A stretch of 64,000 nucleotides of DNA from Halomonas sp. UBA3074 (GTDB lineage Bacteria > Pseudomonadota > Gammaproteobacteria > Pseudomonadales > Halomonadaceae): contig NZ_DFBS01000020.1 of the NCBI RefSeq assembly GCF_002366715.1, positions 13,492-77,491 on the forward strand, read 5' to 3'. This document shows, piece by piece, positions 46,316 to 54,917 of this stretch. The position numbers were made by a program, and so were the translations under genes. How positions within the stretch are numbered: the stretch's first letter is position 1; every line of letters begins with the position of its first letter. The notes beneath the pieces are model-generated. The model did not search any database. It saw only the letters and a list, made by a program, of their open reading frames with translations, and was not told the DNA's origin.

Positions 46316-47236
46316 ATGTCAGCGCCCCCATTGCCCAAGCTTTTGCCCCGCCATTTAGCCATCCTACTCATGATGACCGTGGCCACCATGTTCGCCGCTA
46401 ACCACGTTTCCGCCCGGCTGGCGTTTGATAATGGCACGGGCCTGCTGCTAGCGGTATTAACCCGTTCAGGGGTGGCGTGTTTGATCCTCATTGCGCTGGT
46501 CATTGTGCAGCGCAAGCGGCTATGGCTGCCCGCTGGCACATGGCCATGGCAACTGGCCGTGGGGCTACTCATTGCGGTGCAAAGCGTCAGCCTCTATTCA
46601 GCGGTGGCCAGGCTGCCGGTGGTGATTGCGCTACTGCTGGTGAATACCTTCCCCATTCAGTTGGCGCTATTGAGCTGGGCGCTGGGCGGGCCGCGGCCAA
46701 CCCTGCGTAGCTGCCTCATCATGGGCACTATTTTAATCGGCTTGTTGGTCGTGCTGGATATTCCTTCGTGGCTGACCAGTGCTGACGGCATGGGCCCTGA
46801 ATGGATCGCGGGCATCGGCTTTGGCCTAATGGCCGCCTTTGTGTTTGCCTGCGCGCTATGGGTAACCGAGCATCGTCTGGCCGGTGTGGGCAGTACGCTG
46901 CGCAGCCTGCTGACCATGCAAACGGTATTTATCGTGATGATCATTGGCGGCATCGCTGGCGTGGTGCCGGGCGGCATGAGCTTGCCGGACAACAGTGCAG
47001 GCTGGATAGGGTTAGGTCTACTGGGACTGCTCTATGGCTCGGCATTTTCGACGCTGTTCATCTTCGTGCCGCGACTCGACATGGCACGCAACGCGCCGGT
47101 CATGAATATCGAGCCAGTCGCCTCACTGGTGCTGGGCTATTTCGTGCTGGATCAAATGCTCAGCGCTGGCCAGCTAGTCGGCGGCGCCGTGGTGGTAGGC
47201 GGTATTGTCGTGCTCAGCCTATCCAAGGGGCGGTAA
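46316..47236 (+). CDS. DMT-superfamily (EamA) transporter
   Basis: The 306-residue protein has ten predicted membrane helices in two EamA repeats (HLAILLMMTVATMFAANHVS, and the second starting near GPEWIAGIGFGLMAAFVFA). The end has the usual PVASLVLGYFVLDQ segment. It probably exports a small metabolite; the substrate is unknown. A terminator follows. Confidence 0.87.
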   Translation: MSAPPLPKLLPRHLAILLMMTVATMFAANHVSARLAFDNGTGLLLAVLTRSGVACLILIALVIVQRKRLWLPAGTWPWQLAVGLLIAVQSVSLYSAVARLPVVIALLLVNTFPIQLALLSWALGGPRPTLRSCLIMGTILIGLLVVLDIPSWLTSADGMGPEWIAGIGFGLMAAFVFACALWVTEHRLAGVGSTLRSLLTMQTVFIVMIIGGIAGVVPGGMSLPDNSAGWIGLGLLGLLYGSAFSTLFIFVPRLDMARNAPVMNIEPVASLVLGYFVLDQMLSAGQLVGGAVVVGGIVVLSLSKGR

Positions 47237-47276
47237 TCTAGCGGCTGACTGCGTTGGCTTTATAGTAATGCGCCTG

Positions 47277-47307
47277 ACCCTGTCGCCATTAGGTGACGGG
47301 GTTTTTA
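47277..47307 (+). terminator. intrinsic terminator
   Basis: An 11-bp stem with two G-U pairs (47277-47287 and 47292-47302), loop ATTA, is followed by TTTTATT. It ends the EamA transporter transcript. Confidence 0.85.
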
Positions 47308-47434
47308 TTGATCATATTGTTAGCGCGCTAATTAATTGTTAGACTAAAGTCTCTGATGTGTTCCCCTATACGATACGCGCCCGATTAGAAGCGCTGACCA
47401 AGCGGTTGCTTGGTGGCTAACAAGTGAGCTCTGC

Positions 47435-48496
47435 ATGACCCCCGATCAAACATTTGCCCGCTGGGTGAAGGTAGCGATTGCTGCCTTTGTACTGCTATTC
47501 ATCTACTTTCTGCTGGCCGATAGCTTTATGCCCATGACACCCGAGGCGCGGGTGATGCGGCCCGTAACGCGGATTGCGCCGCAGCTTAGCGGCCCGGTTC
47601 GCGACGTGTTGGTGGAAGACCATCAGCACGTGAAGAAAGGCGATGTGCTGTTTCAGATAGACCCGGCACCGTTTCGGTTAGCGGTCGAGCAGGCACAGCT
47701 GAACCGTGAGCAGGCCGAGCAGGAGAACGCTCAGTTAGAAGCGGAGCTGACCTCTGCGCAAGCGGAGCTGACCTCCGCTGAAGCGACAGCCGCCGAGCGG
47801 CAGGGCGAGCTTCGCCGCGCTGAAACATTGATGGCACGGCAGAGCGTATCGCGCCAACAGTACGAACAGCAGGTGGCCGCCGAGCGCACTGCACAGGCCA
47901 GCGTGGCAGCGGCCAGGGCGAAAATCGTGAGCCTGGAAGTACAGCTGGGCGATTCCGGCGAGAGCAACCTGCGATTACGCCAGGCCGACAATGCGCTCTC
48001 CCAGGCACAGTTGGATCTTGCCCATACTCAGGTACGCGCAGCGCAGGCAGGCAGTGTCACCAATCTGCAACTGGAGGTCGGCGACTACGTGCAGGCGGGC
48101 CAGCCTGCCTTGGCCGTGGTGGCGGATGAGCTGGATATCATTGCTGATTTCCGTGAAAAGAGCCTGCGCCATGTGGCCCCTGGCGACTCAGCGCGGGTGG
48201 TGTTTGATGCTTGGCCGGGCAAGGTACTCGATGCCACCGTGCTCGCCATGGATGCCGGGGTGCGCGAAGGCCAGTTGGCGGCGGACGGCCAACTGGCTGA
48301 TATCCCCACCACGGACCGCTGGGTGCGCGACGCCCAGCGTATGCGCGTACACATCGCCCTGACCGAGCCTGTCGCCCAATCGCTTGCCAGTGGCGCCCGC
48401 GCCACGGTGCAGCTTCAACCCGGTGATGCAGCGCTGGCTGCTCCGTTTGTATGGCTACAGTCACATCTGATCAGTTGGCTTCACTATGTTTACTGA
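47435..48496 (+). CDS. HlyD/EmrA-family membrane fusion protein
   Basis: The 353-residue protein has one N-terminal membrane helix (AIAAFVLLFIYFLLA), then a biotinyl-lipoyl-like half (RIAPQLSGPVRDVLVEDHQH and VKKGDVLFQIDPAPF), a long Ala/Glu/Gln-rich coiled coil (about residues 85-180), and a beta-barrel end. It should link an inner-membrane pump to the outer membrane. The downstream DUF2955 gene overlaps it by 11 bases, forming an efflux pair like the AaeA-AaeB type. Confidence 0.88.
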   Translation: MTPDQTFARWVKVAIAAFVLLFIYFLLADSFMPMTPEARVMRPVTRIAPQLSGPVRDVLVEDHQHVKKGDVLFQIDPAPFRLAVEQAQLNREQAEQENAQLEAELTSAQAELTSAEATAAERQGELRRAETLMARQSVSRQQYEQQVAAERTAQASVAAARAKIVSLEVQLGDSGESNLRLRQADNALSQAQLDLAHTQVRAAQAGSVTNLQLEVGDYVQAGQPALAVVADELDIIADFREKSLRHVAPGDSARVVFDAWPGKVLDATVLAMDAGVREGQLAADGQLADIPTTDRWVRDAQRMRVHIALTEPVAQSLASGARATVQLQPGDAALAAPFVWLQSHLISWLHYVY

Positions 48497-49523
48497 ATCT
48501 CGGTTAACGCACAACGGATTGCGGCAGTGCCTACGGGTAGCCGGGGCAGGCGCCTTGGGCTTTGTGATCAGCCAGCTAATGGGTTGGAACTACGGCGTTT
48601 TTTTTACCGTATTTCCGATGTTCCTGCTGGGCTTAGTGCCTATTCTCAACGGCCATATCATTCGCCAGTTCTTGGCCAACGTGTCGCTCAACGTGATTGA
48701 AGTAAGCCTGGTAGTTGGTTTACTCAAGCACATGCCGGTGGTGATGACGCTCGTAGTGCTGGCGATGTTTCTATTTCGCTTTAACTTGATGGCGAAAGGG
48801 CCGATGTTTTTGTTCGGCGCTAACGGTGTGCTGACGCTCAGCATTCTGCTCCATTTCGCCAGTTACCCGAACGTCGATTTAAGCGACCTCTTGGCTTGCA
48901 ACCTAATGGCCAGCGGCTTGGCCGTGTTTATCGCCATGCTGATGTATACGCTTTTTCCCGATGTGGAACCCCGCCAGCCGCCACCGCGAGGCAACAAACC
49001 CGCGGCGCAGATTCGCCATGAAACCTTGATCGGTGCGTTGACCGCCACGCTTTCGTTTGTGGTGTTTCAGGTGTTCGATTTACAGGGCTCACTTTCGGCG
49101 CAAATGGCCACCATCTTGGTGCTGTTCGCGTTGGGGTATTCCGGTGCCAGGGTGTCAGCGGGCAAACGAGCCGTGGGAACGTTGCTAGGCTGCAATTTGG
49201 CGCTACTGATGCAGCTGCTGCTCTATACCCAAAGCCACCACTTTTTGCTGGTTATGCTGCTCTACTGGCTGGGCTTAATGCTTTTCGCCCGCGAGCATAT
49301 TCTGGAAGGCGCCGGGTCGGGAGTGGGGTTTGGCGGGCTAACCACCCTGGGGATTCTGTTTGGCCAGTCGCTAGGCCCGCAGCAAGACCTGGTCTACAGC
49401 GCGCTCTACCGGTTCTCCTCGATGACTGTCGCCCTCACGCTGACGCTGCTTTTCATGGCCTGCTTGCACGCTTTATTGAACCGCTGGGCGCCCACCCGGT
49501 TAATAAAAAATGCCACGCCATAA
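48486..49523 (+). CDS. DUF2955 family membrane protein (FUSC-like efflux subunit)
   Basis: The 345-residue protein has about nine to ten membrane helices. The start LRQCLRVAGAGALGFVISQ and MGWNYGVFFTVFPMFLLG match the DUF2955 family, related to the fusaric acid resistance/aromatic acid exporter group. It overlaps the adaptor gene, so it is the likely pump component. The substrate, perhaps an aromatic acid, is not shown by the sequence. No outer-membrane factor gene is nearby. Confidence 0.82.
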   Translation: MFTESRLTHNGLRQCLRVAGAGALGFVISQLMGWNYGVFFTVFPMFLLGLVPILNGHIIRQFLANVSLNVIEVSLVVGLLKHMPVVMTLVVLAMFLFRFNLMAKGPMFLFGANGVLTLSILLHFASYPNVDLSDLLACNLMASGLAVFIAMLMYTLFPDVEPRQPPPRGNKPAAQIRHETLIGALTATLSFVVFQVFDLQGSLSAQMATILVLFALGYSGARVSAGKRAVGTLLGCNLALLMQLLLYTQSHHFLLVMLLYWLGLMLFAREHILEGAGSGVGFGGLTTLGILFGQSLGPQQDLVYSALYRFSSMTVALTLTLLFMACLHALLNRWAPTRLIKNATP

Positions 49524-49643
49524 ATAAAACAACGCAACTTTTTTAATAAAAGCTAATCTATGAAGTGTTGACGTATGATTGCAGTGCCAAAGCGCACCTT
49601 CATACACAACGTTTTCCCTACTAACGGATTAGAGGTGTTTGTC

Positions 49644-49829
49644 ATGGCTACTGGTACAGAAGATAAAGCTAAAGGTGCAGCTAACAAAGCCGCCGGTAAA
49701 GTGAAAGAAGCCGCTGGCAAAGCAACTAACAACGGCAAAACAGAAGCCAAAGGTAAAGCACAGCAGGCGAAAGGCGAAGTGCAAAAAGGCAAAGGCGACG
49801 CCAAGGACAGCCAAAAGAAAAAGCATTGA
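49644..49829 (+). CDS. CsbD family protein, Lys/Ala-rich
   Basis: This 61-residue, very hydrophilic protein has TEDKAKGAANKAAGKVKEAA and later KAQQAKGEVQKGKGDAKD, the CsbD pattern in a low-complexity form. It is predicted to be largely unstructured and stress induced. The ATG at 49644 is preferred because an upstream extension to 49575 has non-CsbD sequence and lies before the AGAGGTG ribosome site. A UUCG-loop terminator follows. Confidence 0.88.
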   Translation: MATGTEDKAKGAANKAAGKVKEAAGKATNNGKTEAKGKAQQAKGEVQKGKGDAKDSQKKKH

Positions 49830-49849
49830 TACTAAACAAGATATAGACA

Positions 49850-49877
49850 CCAACAGGGGGCTTCGGCCCCCTGTTGG
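49850..49877 (+). terminator. intrinsic hairpin with UUCG loop
   Basis: A 12-bp stem (49850-49861 pairing with 49866-49877) closes a UUCG tetraloop after the CsbD gene. The T-run is short (CGTTTA). Confidence 0.8.
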
Positions 49878-49940
49878 CGTTTAGGCGGTTCGCAAAAGCG
49901 ATTCATAAAAGGCCATGGTCGGCTTCATGGTTTACTTCTT

Positions 49941-50062
49941 ACTGCGCTTTCTTCCCTTCAAGCATGGCCAGCACTCGCCTGGTGCGTTAACTACCCAACA
50001 TTTGATGTAGCGCAATAAAGTGCGCGCCCAGGGATAGCTTAATGGTGAAGTGTCATCACTCC
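49941..50062 (-). pseudogene. possible 3' remnant of an unidentified gene
   Basis: On the minus strand one frame reads LSLGAHFIALHQMLGS, a TAA, then RTRRVLAMLEGKKAQ and a final TAA. The composition looks protein-coding and the ending is natural, but no start exists and the upstream side runs into the alcohol dehydrogenase gene on the other strand. It may be the tail of a gene lost by deletion. The family is unknown. Confidence 0.25.
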
Positions 50063-50082
50063 CTTCACCGAGGTAGCACCCC

Positions 50083-51162
50083 ATGCCCACCATGATGAAA
50101 GCGGCCATTTTCGTTGAGCCCGGCCGCATCGAAATTGACGACAAACCTATTCCCGCGATTGGCCCCAACGATGCACTAATGCGTGTGACCACCACCACGA
50201 TCTGCGGCACCGATGTGCATATCCTAAAAGGGGAGTACCCCGTGGAGCGCGGCCTGACTATCGGCCATGAACCGGTGGGGATTATCGAAAAACTAGGGGC
50301 CAACGTAAAAGGCTACCAGGAAGGCCAACGGGTCATTGCTGGCGCGATCTGCCCCAGCTTTACATCCTACGCCTGCCAGGATGATTGCTGCTCGCAAGAT
50401 GGCGGCCACCATGGCCACGGTTACAAGCCGATGGGCGGCTGGCGCTTTGGTAACACCATCGACGGTGCCCAAGCCGAGTATCTACTGGTGCCGGATGCCC
50501 AGGCCAATCTCTCGCCAGTGCCGGATGGCCTAACCGATGAACAGGTGCTGATGTGCCCGGACATTATGTCCACTGGCTTTGCCGGTGCTGAAGCCGCCGG
50601 TATCAAAATTGGCGACTCGGTGGCGGTCTTCGCCCAAGGGCCGATTGGCCTATGCGCCACGGCGGGTGCGCGGCTGCGTGGGGCCGGGATGATCATTGCG
50701 GTAGACGGGGTTGATGAGCGTTTGGCCATAGCCAAGCAGATGGGCGCGGATGTAACGCTGGATTTTCGCAAGGTCGATGTGGTGGAAGAGGTGCTGAAAC
50801 TCACTGGTGGGCGGGGGGTAGACGTTGCTATTGAAGCGCTGGGCCTACAGCAAACTTTTGAGGCCGCGCTGCGGGTTCTCAAGCCCGGTGGCACGCTCTC
50901 AAGCCTGGGTGTCTACTCCGAAGACCTCACCATTCCGCTAGGCGCGTTTTGTGCTGGGCTGGGCGATCATAAAATCATTACCTCGCTGTGCCCTGGCGGC
51001 AAAGAGCGCATGCTTAGGCTGATGAGCATGATTGCCTCTGGCCGTATAGACCTAGGCCCGCTGGTCACGCACCGCTACTTGCTGGAGGATATTGTCGAAG
51101 CCTACGACCTCTTCTCCCACCAGCGCGACGGCGTATTGAAAGTGGCCCTCAAGGTTTCCTGA
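50083..51162 (+). CDS. zinc-dependent NAD(P) alcohol dehydrogenase (MDR family)
   Basis: The 359-residue enzyme has the catalytic zinc region TICGTDVHILKGEYP and GLTIGHEPVGIIE, with a Rossmann segment VAVFAQGPIGLCATAGARL. In place of the usual four-Cys structural zinc loop it has SYACQDDCCSQDGGHHGHG, a Cys/His-rich variant known in secondary alcohol dehydrogenases of soil bacteria. It probably oxidises or reduces a secondary alcohol or ketone. The gene stands alone. Confidence 0.88.
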   Translation: MPTMMKAAIFVEPGRIEIDDKPIPAIGPNDALMRVTTTTICGTDVHILKGEYPVERGLTIGHEPVGIIEKLGANVKGYQEGQRVIAGAICPSFTSYACQDDCCSQDGGHHGHGYKPMGGWRFGNTIDGAQAEYLLVPDAQANLSPVPDGLTDEQVLMCPDIMSTGFAGAEAAGIKIGDSVAVFAQGPIGLCATAGARLRGAGMIIAVDGVDERLAIAKQMGADVTLDFRKVDVVEEVLKLTGGRGVDVAIEALGLQQTFEAALRVLKPGGTLSSLGVYSEDLTIPLGAFCAGLGDHKIITSLCPGGKERMLRLMSMIASGRIDLGPLVTHRYLLEDIVEAYDLFSHQRDGVLKVALKVS

Positions 51163-51192
51163 GGGCCGCAGGCAGCGTGCGATACCGCTTTT

Positions 51193-53109
51193 TTATACCT
51201 CCTGATACAGCGCGCTGCCTTCCCGGCGGAACTTCTCCGCCTGCTCCTGCATGCCGCGCTTCACCGCTTCGGCGTCGCTTTCGCTGGCGTTTTCCGGGGC
51301 GCGGTCGCGGTAGGTATCGCGCACTTCCTTACTGATCTTCATGGAGCAGAACTTCGGCCCACACATGGAGCAGAAGTGTGCCACCTTGGCAGAGTCTTTC
51401 GGCAGGGTTTCATCGTGGTACTCCCGCGCGGTGTCCGGGTCTAGGCCCAGGTTGAACTGGTCTTCCCAGCGGAACTCGAAGCGCGCTTTCGATAGCGCGT
51501 TATCGCGCCGCTGCGACGCCGGGTGGCCCTTGGCCAAATCTGCCGCGTGGGCAGCAATCTTGTAGGTAATGATGCCAGTTTTAACGTCATCTTTATTGGG
51601 CAGGCCCAGGTGCTCTTTGGGCGTGACGTAGCAGAGCATCGCGCAACCAAACCAGCCGATCATCGCCGCCCCAATGCCGGAAGTAATGTGGTCGTAGCCG
51701 GGGGCGATATCCGTGACTAGCGGCCCAAGCGTATAGAAAGGCGCTTCGTCGCAGTACTCCAGCTGCTTATCCATGTTCTCTTTTACCAGGTGCATGGGCA
51801 CGTGGCCGGGGCCTTCGATCATCACCTGCACATCGTGTTTCCAAGCGATATGGGTCAGCTCTCCGAGGGTTTTCAGCTCCGCCATTTGCGCTTCATCGTT
51901 GGCATCCGCCACTGAGCCAGGGCGCAGGCCATCGCCGAGGGAGAACGCCACATCGTACTGCTTGCAGATCTCACAGATCTCCTCGAAATGGGTGTACAGA
52001 AAGCTCTCCTGATGATGGTACAAACACCACTTGGCCATGATCGAGCCGCCGCGGCTGACAATGCCGGTGACCCGCTTGGCGGTGAGCGGCACATAGCGCA
52101 ACAGCACCCCCGCATGAATGGTGAAGTAGTCCACACCCTGTTCGGCCTGTTCGATCAGCGTATCGCGGAAGACTTCCCAGGTGAGGTCTTCGGCCACGCC
52201 TTTAACCTTCTCCAGCGCCTGATAGATAGGCACCGTGCCAATCGGCACCGGCGAGTTGCGCAGAATCCACTCGCGGGTTTCGTGGATGTTCTGCCCGGTG
52301 GAGAGATCCATGATGGTGTCCGCGCCCCAGCGGATGCCCCAGGTCATCTTATCCACCTCCTCCTCAATGGAAGACGTCACCGCTGAGTTGCCCAGGTTGC
52401 CGTTAATCTTGACCAGAAAGTTGCGGCCAATAATCATCGGCTCGCTTTCCGGGTGGTTGATGTTATTGGGAATAATCGCCCGTCCTCTGGCGACTTCATC
52501 GCGCACAAATTCGGGCGTGATCTCTTCCGGCAGGCTGGCGCCAAAACTCTGACCTTTATGCTGGTGGCCCAGAATGCGCTCAACTTCAGCGGTACCCAGC
52601 GTTTGGCGACGCTGGTTTTCCCGAAGGGCAATAAACTCCATTTCTGGCGTAATAATGCCTTGGCGTGCGTAGTGCAGCTGTGTCACGTTCTTGCCTGCTT
52701 TTGCGCGGCGCGGCGTGCGGTTTAAATCAAAGCGCAGCTGGGCAAGCATCGGGTCGTTGGCGCGGCGGTTGCCGTAATCAGACGTAGGGCCTGATAGAAA
52801 TTCGGTGTCGTCCCGCGCTTCGATCCAGGCCCGGCGCAGCTCTGGCAGGCCCTGGCGCAAATCGATGTTGGCGCTGGGGTCGGTGTAGGGGCCGGAGGTG
52901 TCGTACACCAGCAGCGGCGGGTTCTGCTCATCCACGCCGCTGGTTTTGGTAGGCGAGAGGGTGATTTCCCGAAACGGCACGCGAATATCCGGCCGCGAGC
53001 CTTCCACGTACACCTTGCGCGAGCCGGGCAGCGGGGCCACGGCGGCGGCATCTACCTGGGCGGTTTCGGCTAAAAAGTGCGCGGTTTTACTTTTGACGGT
53101 CTTGGTCAT
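51193..53109 (-). CDS. thiC: phosphomethylpyrimidine synthase
   Basis: The 638-residue radical-SAM enzyme converts aminoimidazole ribotide to the HMP phosphate pyrimidine of thiamine. The C-terminal iron-sulfur motif is seen in CSMCGPKFCSM, and GPGHVPMHLVKENMDKQ and SLGDGLRPGSVADANDEAQ are core segments. The length matches E. coli ThiC (631). It follows tenA after 25 bases, so both are probably under the TPP riboswitch upstream of tenA. Confidence 0.97.
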   Translation of the reverse strand: MTKTVKSKTAHFLAETAQVDAAAVAPLPGSRKVYVEGSRPDIRVPFREITLSPTKTSGVDEQNPPLLVYDTSGPYTDPSANIDLRQGLPELRRAWIEARDDTEFLSGPTSDYGNRRANDPMLAQLRFDLNRTPRRAKAGKNVTQLHYARQGIITPEMEFIALRENQRRQTLGTAEVERILGHQHKGQSFGASLPEEITPEFVRDEVARGRAIIPNNINHPESEPMIIGRNFLVKINGNLGNSAVTSSIEEEVDKMTWGIRWGADTIMDLSTGQNIHETREWILRNSPVPIGTVPIYQALEKVKGVAEDLTWEVFRDTLIEQAEQGVDYFTIHAGVLLRYVPLTAKRVTGIVSRGGSIMAKWCLYHHQESFLYTHFEEICEICKQYDVAFSLGDGLRPGSVADANDEAQMAELKTLGELTHIAWKHDVQVMIEGPGHVPMHLVKENMDKQLEYCDEAPFYTLGPLVTDIAPGYDHITSGIGAAMIGWFGCAMLCYVTPKEHLGLPNKDDVKTGIITYKIAAHAADLAKGHPASQRRDNALSKARFEFRWEDQFNLGLDPDTAREYHDETLPKDSAKVAHFCSMCGPKFCSMKISKEVRDTYRDRAPENASESDAEAVKRGMQEQAEKFRREGSALYQEV

Positions 53110-53134
53110 GACGGTTGCTCTGTGTTGTAGGAGG

Positions 53135-53803
53135 TTATTCAGAAAGGTCTAAACCCATCTGCCAGAAGTCGATTTCCAGGCGGGTGGCATCGCGGAAGAT
53201 CTTGCTCAGCTCAGCAAAACGAGCGGGGGTGACATCGGCCAAGCGGGCATCAAGCCACGCAAGTTCCGCCTGCATTGCGGCCTGGAACTCCTCGCCTTCG
53301 TACATGGCAATCCAAGCATCGAAGGGGTTTTGCTCGCCGCGAAGGGTAGAAGGTTGCGCGTTCAGCCAGTTGGCAATTTCTCCATAGCCCACCAGGCACG
53401 GGGCAAGCGCCACGTGCAAATCGAGCAAGTCGCCGCGGTTGCCGGTATCCAACACGTAGCGGGTGTAAGCCAGCGTGGCCCTGGCTTCGGGGAGCTCAGA
53501 AAGCTCATGCTCGCTGATGCCCCACTCCTGGCAAAAGCCCACGTGCAGGCCCAGCTCTACATCCACAATGGCTTTTAAACCTTCATGGGCTTGGCGAAGA
53601 TCGGCGAGGGTGGGGCTTTTATAGGCAGCCAGCGCGTAGGCGCGTGCGAAGTGGATCAAGAACAGGTAATCCTGCTTTAAGTAGTGGCGAAACGACGCCT
53701 CAGGCAGCGTGGCATTGCCCAGCTGGCGCACGAAATCGTGCTCAATATAGGCGCGCCAATCTTGCTGGCAAGCGGTAGTGAGATCGGTAAAGCGGTAGCC
53801 CAT
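53135..53803 (-). CDS. tenA: aminopyrimidine aminohydrolase / thiaminase II (TenA)
   Basis: The 222-residue helical protein shows the TenA pattern: FVRQLGNATLPEASFRHYLK, QDYLFLIHFARAYALAAYKS, ALAPCLVGYGEIANWL with the catalytic Cys, and YEGEEFQAAM with the Glu. It salvages the pyrimidine from degraded thiamine and can hydrolyse thiamine. The ATG at 53803 follows GGAGG by five bases; a longer frame to 53953 would run through the riboswitch and is rejected. It is first in the tenA-thiC operon. Confidence 0.94.
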   Translation of the reverse strand: MGYRFTDLTTACQQDWRAYIEHDFVRQLGNATLPEASFRHYLKQDYLFLIHFARAYALAAYKSPTLADLRQAHEGLKAIVDVELGLHVGFCQEWGISEHELSELPEARATLAYTRYVLDTGNRGDLLDLHVALAPCLVGYGEIANWLNAQPSTLRGEQNPFDAWIAMYEGEEFQAAMQAELAWLDARLADVTPARFAELSKIFRDATRLEIDFWQMGLDLSE

Positions 53804-53807
53804 GATG

Positions 53808-53831
53808 CCTCCGGTGGTAATGATCCGGAGG
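53808..53831 (-). promoter_or_regulatory. hairpin covering the tenA ribosome binding site
   Basis: On the minus strand CCTCCGG (53831-53825) pairs perfectly with CCGGAGG (53814-53808), closing a ten-base loop. The second arm contains the GGAGG ribosome site. Formation of this hairpin would block tenA translation. Confidence 0.6.
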
Positions 53832-53904
53832 GCAGGCGAAAAAGATCGAGGGAATGGCACGGAAGGTGGCTTGCGATCGTGAGAGAGAGCTAGCCAAGGC
53901 CATC

Positions 53905-54047
53905 GCTTGATCCCTACGCCGGTACCCGCGCCGCAATTCATAAAGCAGCGCATTAGCCGGATCAGGTTCAGCGGGACCAGCGCTTGGCATCCTTAAAAGG
54001 ACAAACCCTGCGCCATCTCAGCCGGATTCACCGGCACCCCGTCAAGC
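53905..54047 (-). promoter_or_regulatory. TPP riboswitch (THI element)
   Basis: On the minus strand the element has P1 GCTTGA (54047-54042) pairing with TCAAGC (53910-53905). Conserved cores follow in order: GGGGTGCC, GGCTGAGA, TGAACCTGATCCGG and GCGTAGGGA. P5 is CCGG (53960-53957) with CCGG (53922-53919). The loop of P5 is 34 bases instead of about six and contains a second hairpin, and the J/P3-P4 side also carries about 25 extra bases. It controls tenA-thiC, repressing when thiamine pyrophosphate is bound. Confidence 0.9.
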
Positions 54048-54298
54048 TGTTCGTTGATGGAGTGTAGGAGGCGGGTGGGGGAGATGCAAGAGGGTGGCAA
54101 GAAAGACTATTAGTGGAATTATTTGATTTGGCAACCAAATAAGCGCATTTTATATTAATCCAAAATTATCTTTGCTTTTAATGGATTCATTGGGGTAAGT
54201 TTGGTCGTAGCGACTACATAATCGTTTTAAACGATATATAACCTTAGGAGGTAGCAGGAGTGCATACATCTGCTACAGAACAATACAAGGGGGGCATA
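54048..54298. other. AT-rich gap between riboswitch and island genes
   Basis: The region turns abruptly AT-rich near 54110. It should carry the tenA-thiC promoter on the minus strand and the promoter of the first exported protein on the plus strand. No other feature is visible. Confidence 0.4.
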
Positions 54299-54898
54299 AT
54301 GGGGAAGATACTTGCAGTGGTATTGCTTATGATTGTCGCGTTGGGAGCACATGGTTCCGCCTCGTTTCCAGAGCCTTTCGGTCTGACATGGGGTATGTCC
54401 GAAGCAGAACTGAATGAACTTGGTTTTACTCAAGCGAGTGAATCCGACGGGCTCAAAATATTTTCTTCTGTTTCGGCACCAAAGGCATGGTCAAAGGCAG
54501 AGGTTTATATTGCCATTACATATAAAGGTAATCTCGTGAAGGCAGCCGCAAGCTCCACTGATTTTATCGACGATATATATGGTTTAGAGGGGAAGAGAAA
54601 CTATAATCAAATAAAAGATCTTCTCATAAAGAAGTATGGTGAACCTTCAACGAACTACGAAAGAACTGGCGGTACATTGTATGATGAGGCCGATGAATTT
54701 TATCAATGCTTGGAATATTCTGGCTGTGGAGTATATCTTTCGATATTTGAGTTTAGTGGAGGCCTCATCTCCGTTCAGCTTCAAGGTAAGCGGCGTGGTC
54801 AGGGATACTTATCAATTGCTTATGAAAGCCCACAATTTGCAGAAGCAAAAAGTGAAATTGAGCGTGGTGACCTTGAATTAGATTCAGATGCCTTCTAA
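54299..54898 (+). CDS. exported protein of unknown function (AT-rich patch)
   Basis: The 199-residue protein has a signal peptide (GKILAVVLLMIVALGAHGSA). The mature part begins FPEPFGLTWGMSEAELNELGF, a short motif found at the start of several small secreted domains, and has two Cys in YQCLEYSGCGVY that may form a disulfide. I do not recognise the family. The ATG at 54299 has AAGGGG upstream; a GTG at 54260 with AGGAGG is an alternative. Codon use is clearly more AT-rich than that of neighbouring genes, suggesting transfer. The next gene is 19 bases downstream. Confidence 0.72.
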   Translation: MGKILAVVLLMIVALGAHGSASFPEPFGLTWGMSEAELNELGFTQASESDGLKIFSSVSAPKAWSKAEVYIAITYKGNLVKAAASSTDFIDDIYGLEGKRNYNQIKDLLIKKYGEPSTNYERTGGTLYDEADEFYQCLEYSGCGVYLSIFEFSGGLISVQLQGKRRGQGYLSIAYESPQFAEAKSEIERGDLELDSDAF

Positions 54899-54917
54899 TT
54901 GATTAAAAGGACGTAAA

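Noticed and set aside
53804..53953. N-terminal extension of tenA
   Set aside because: It would run through the end of the TPP riboswitch and past a strong ribosome site; TenA proteins start at the chosen ATG.
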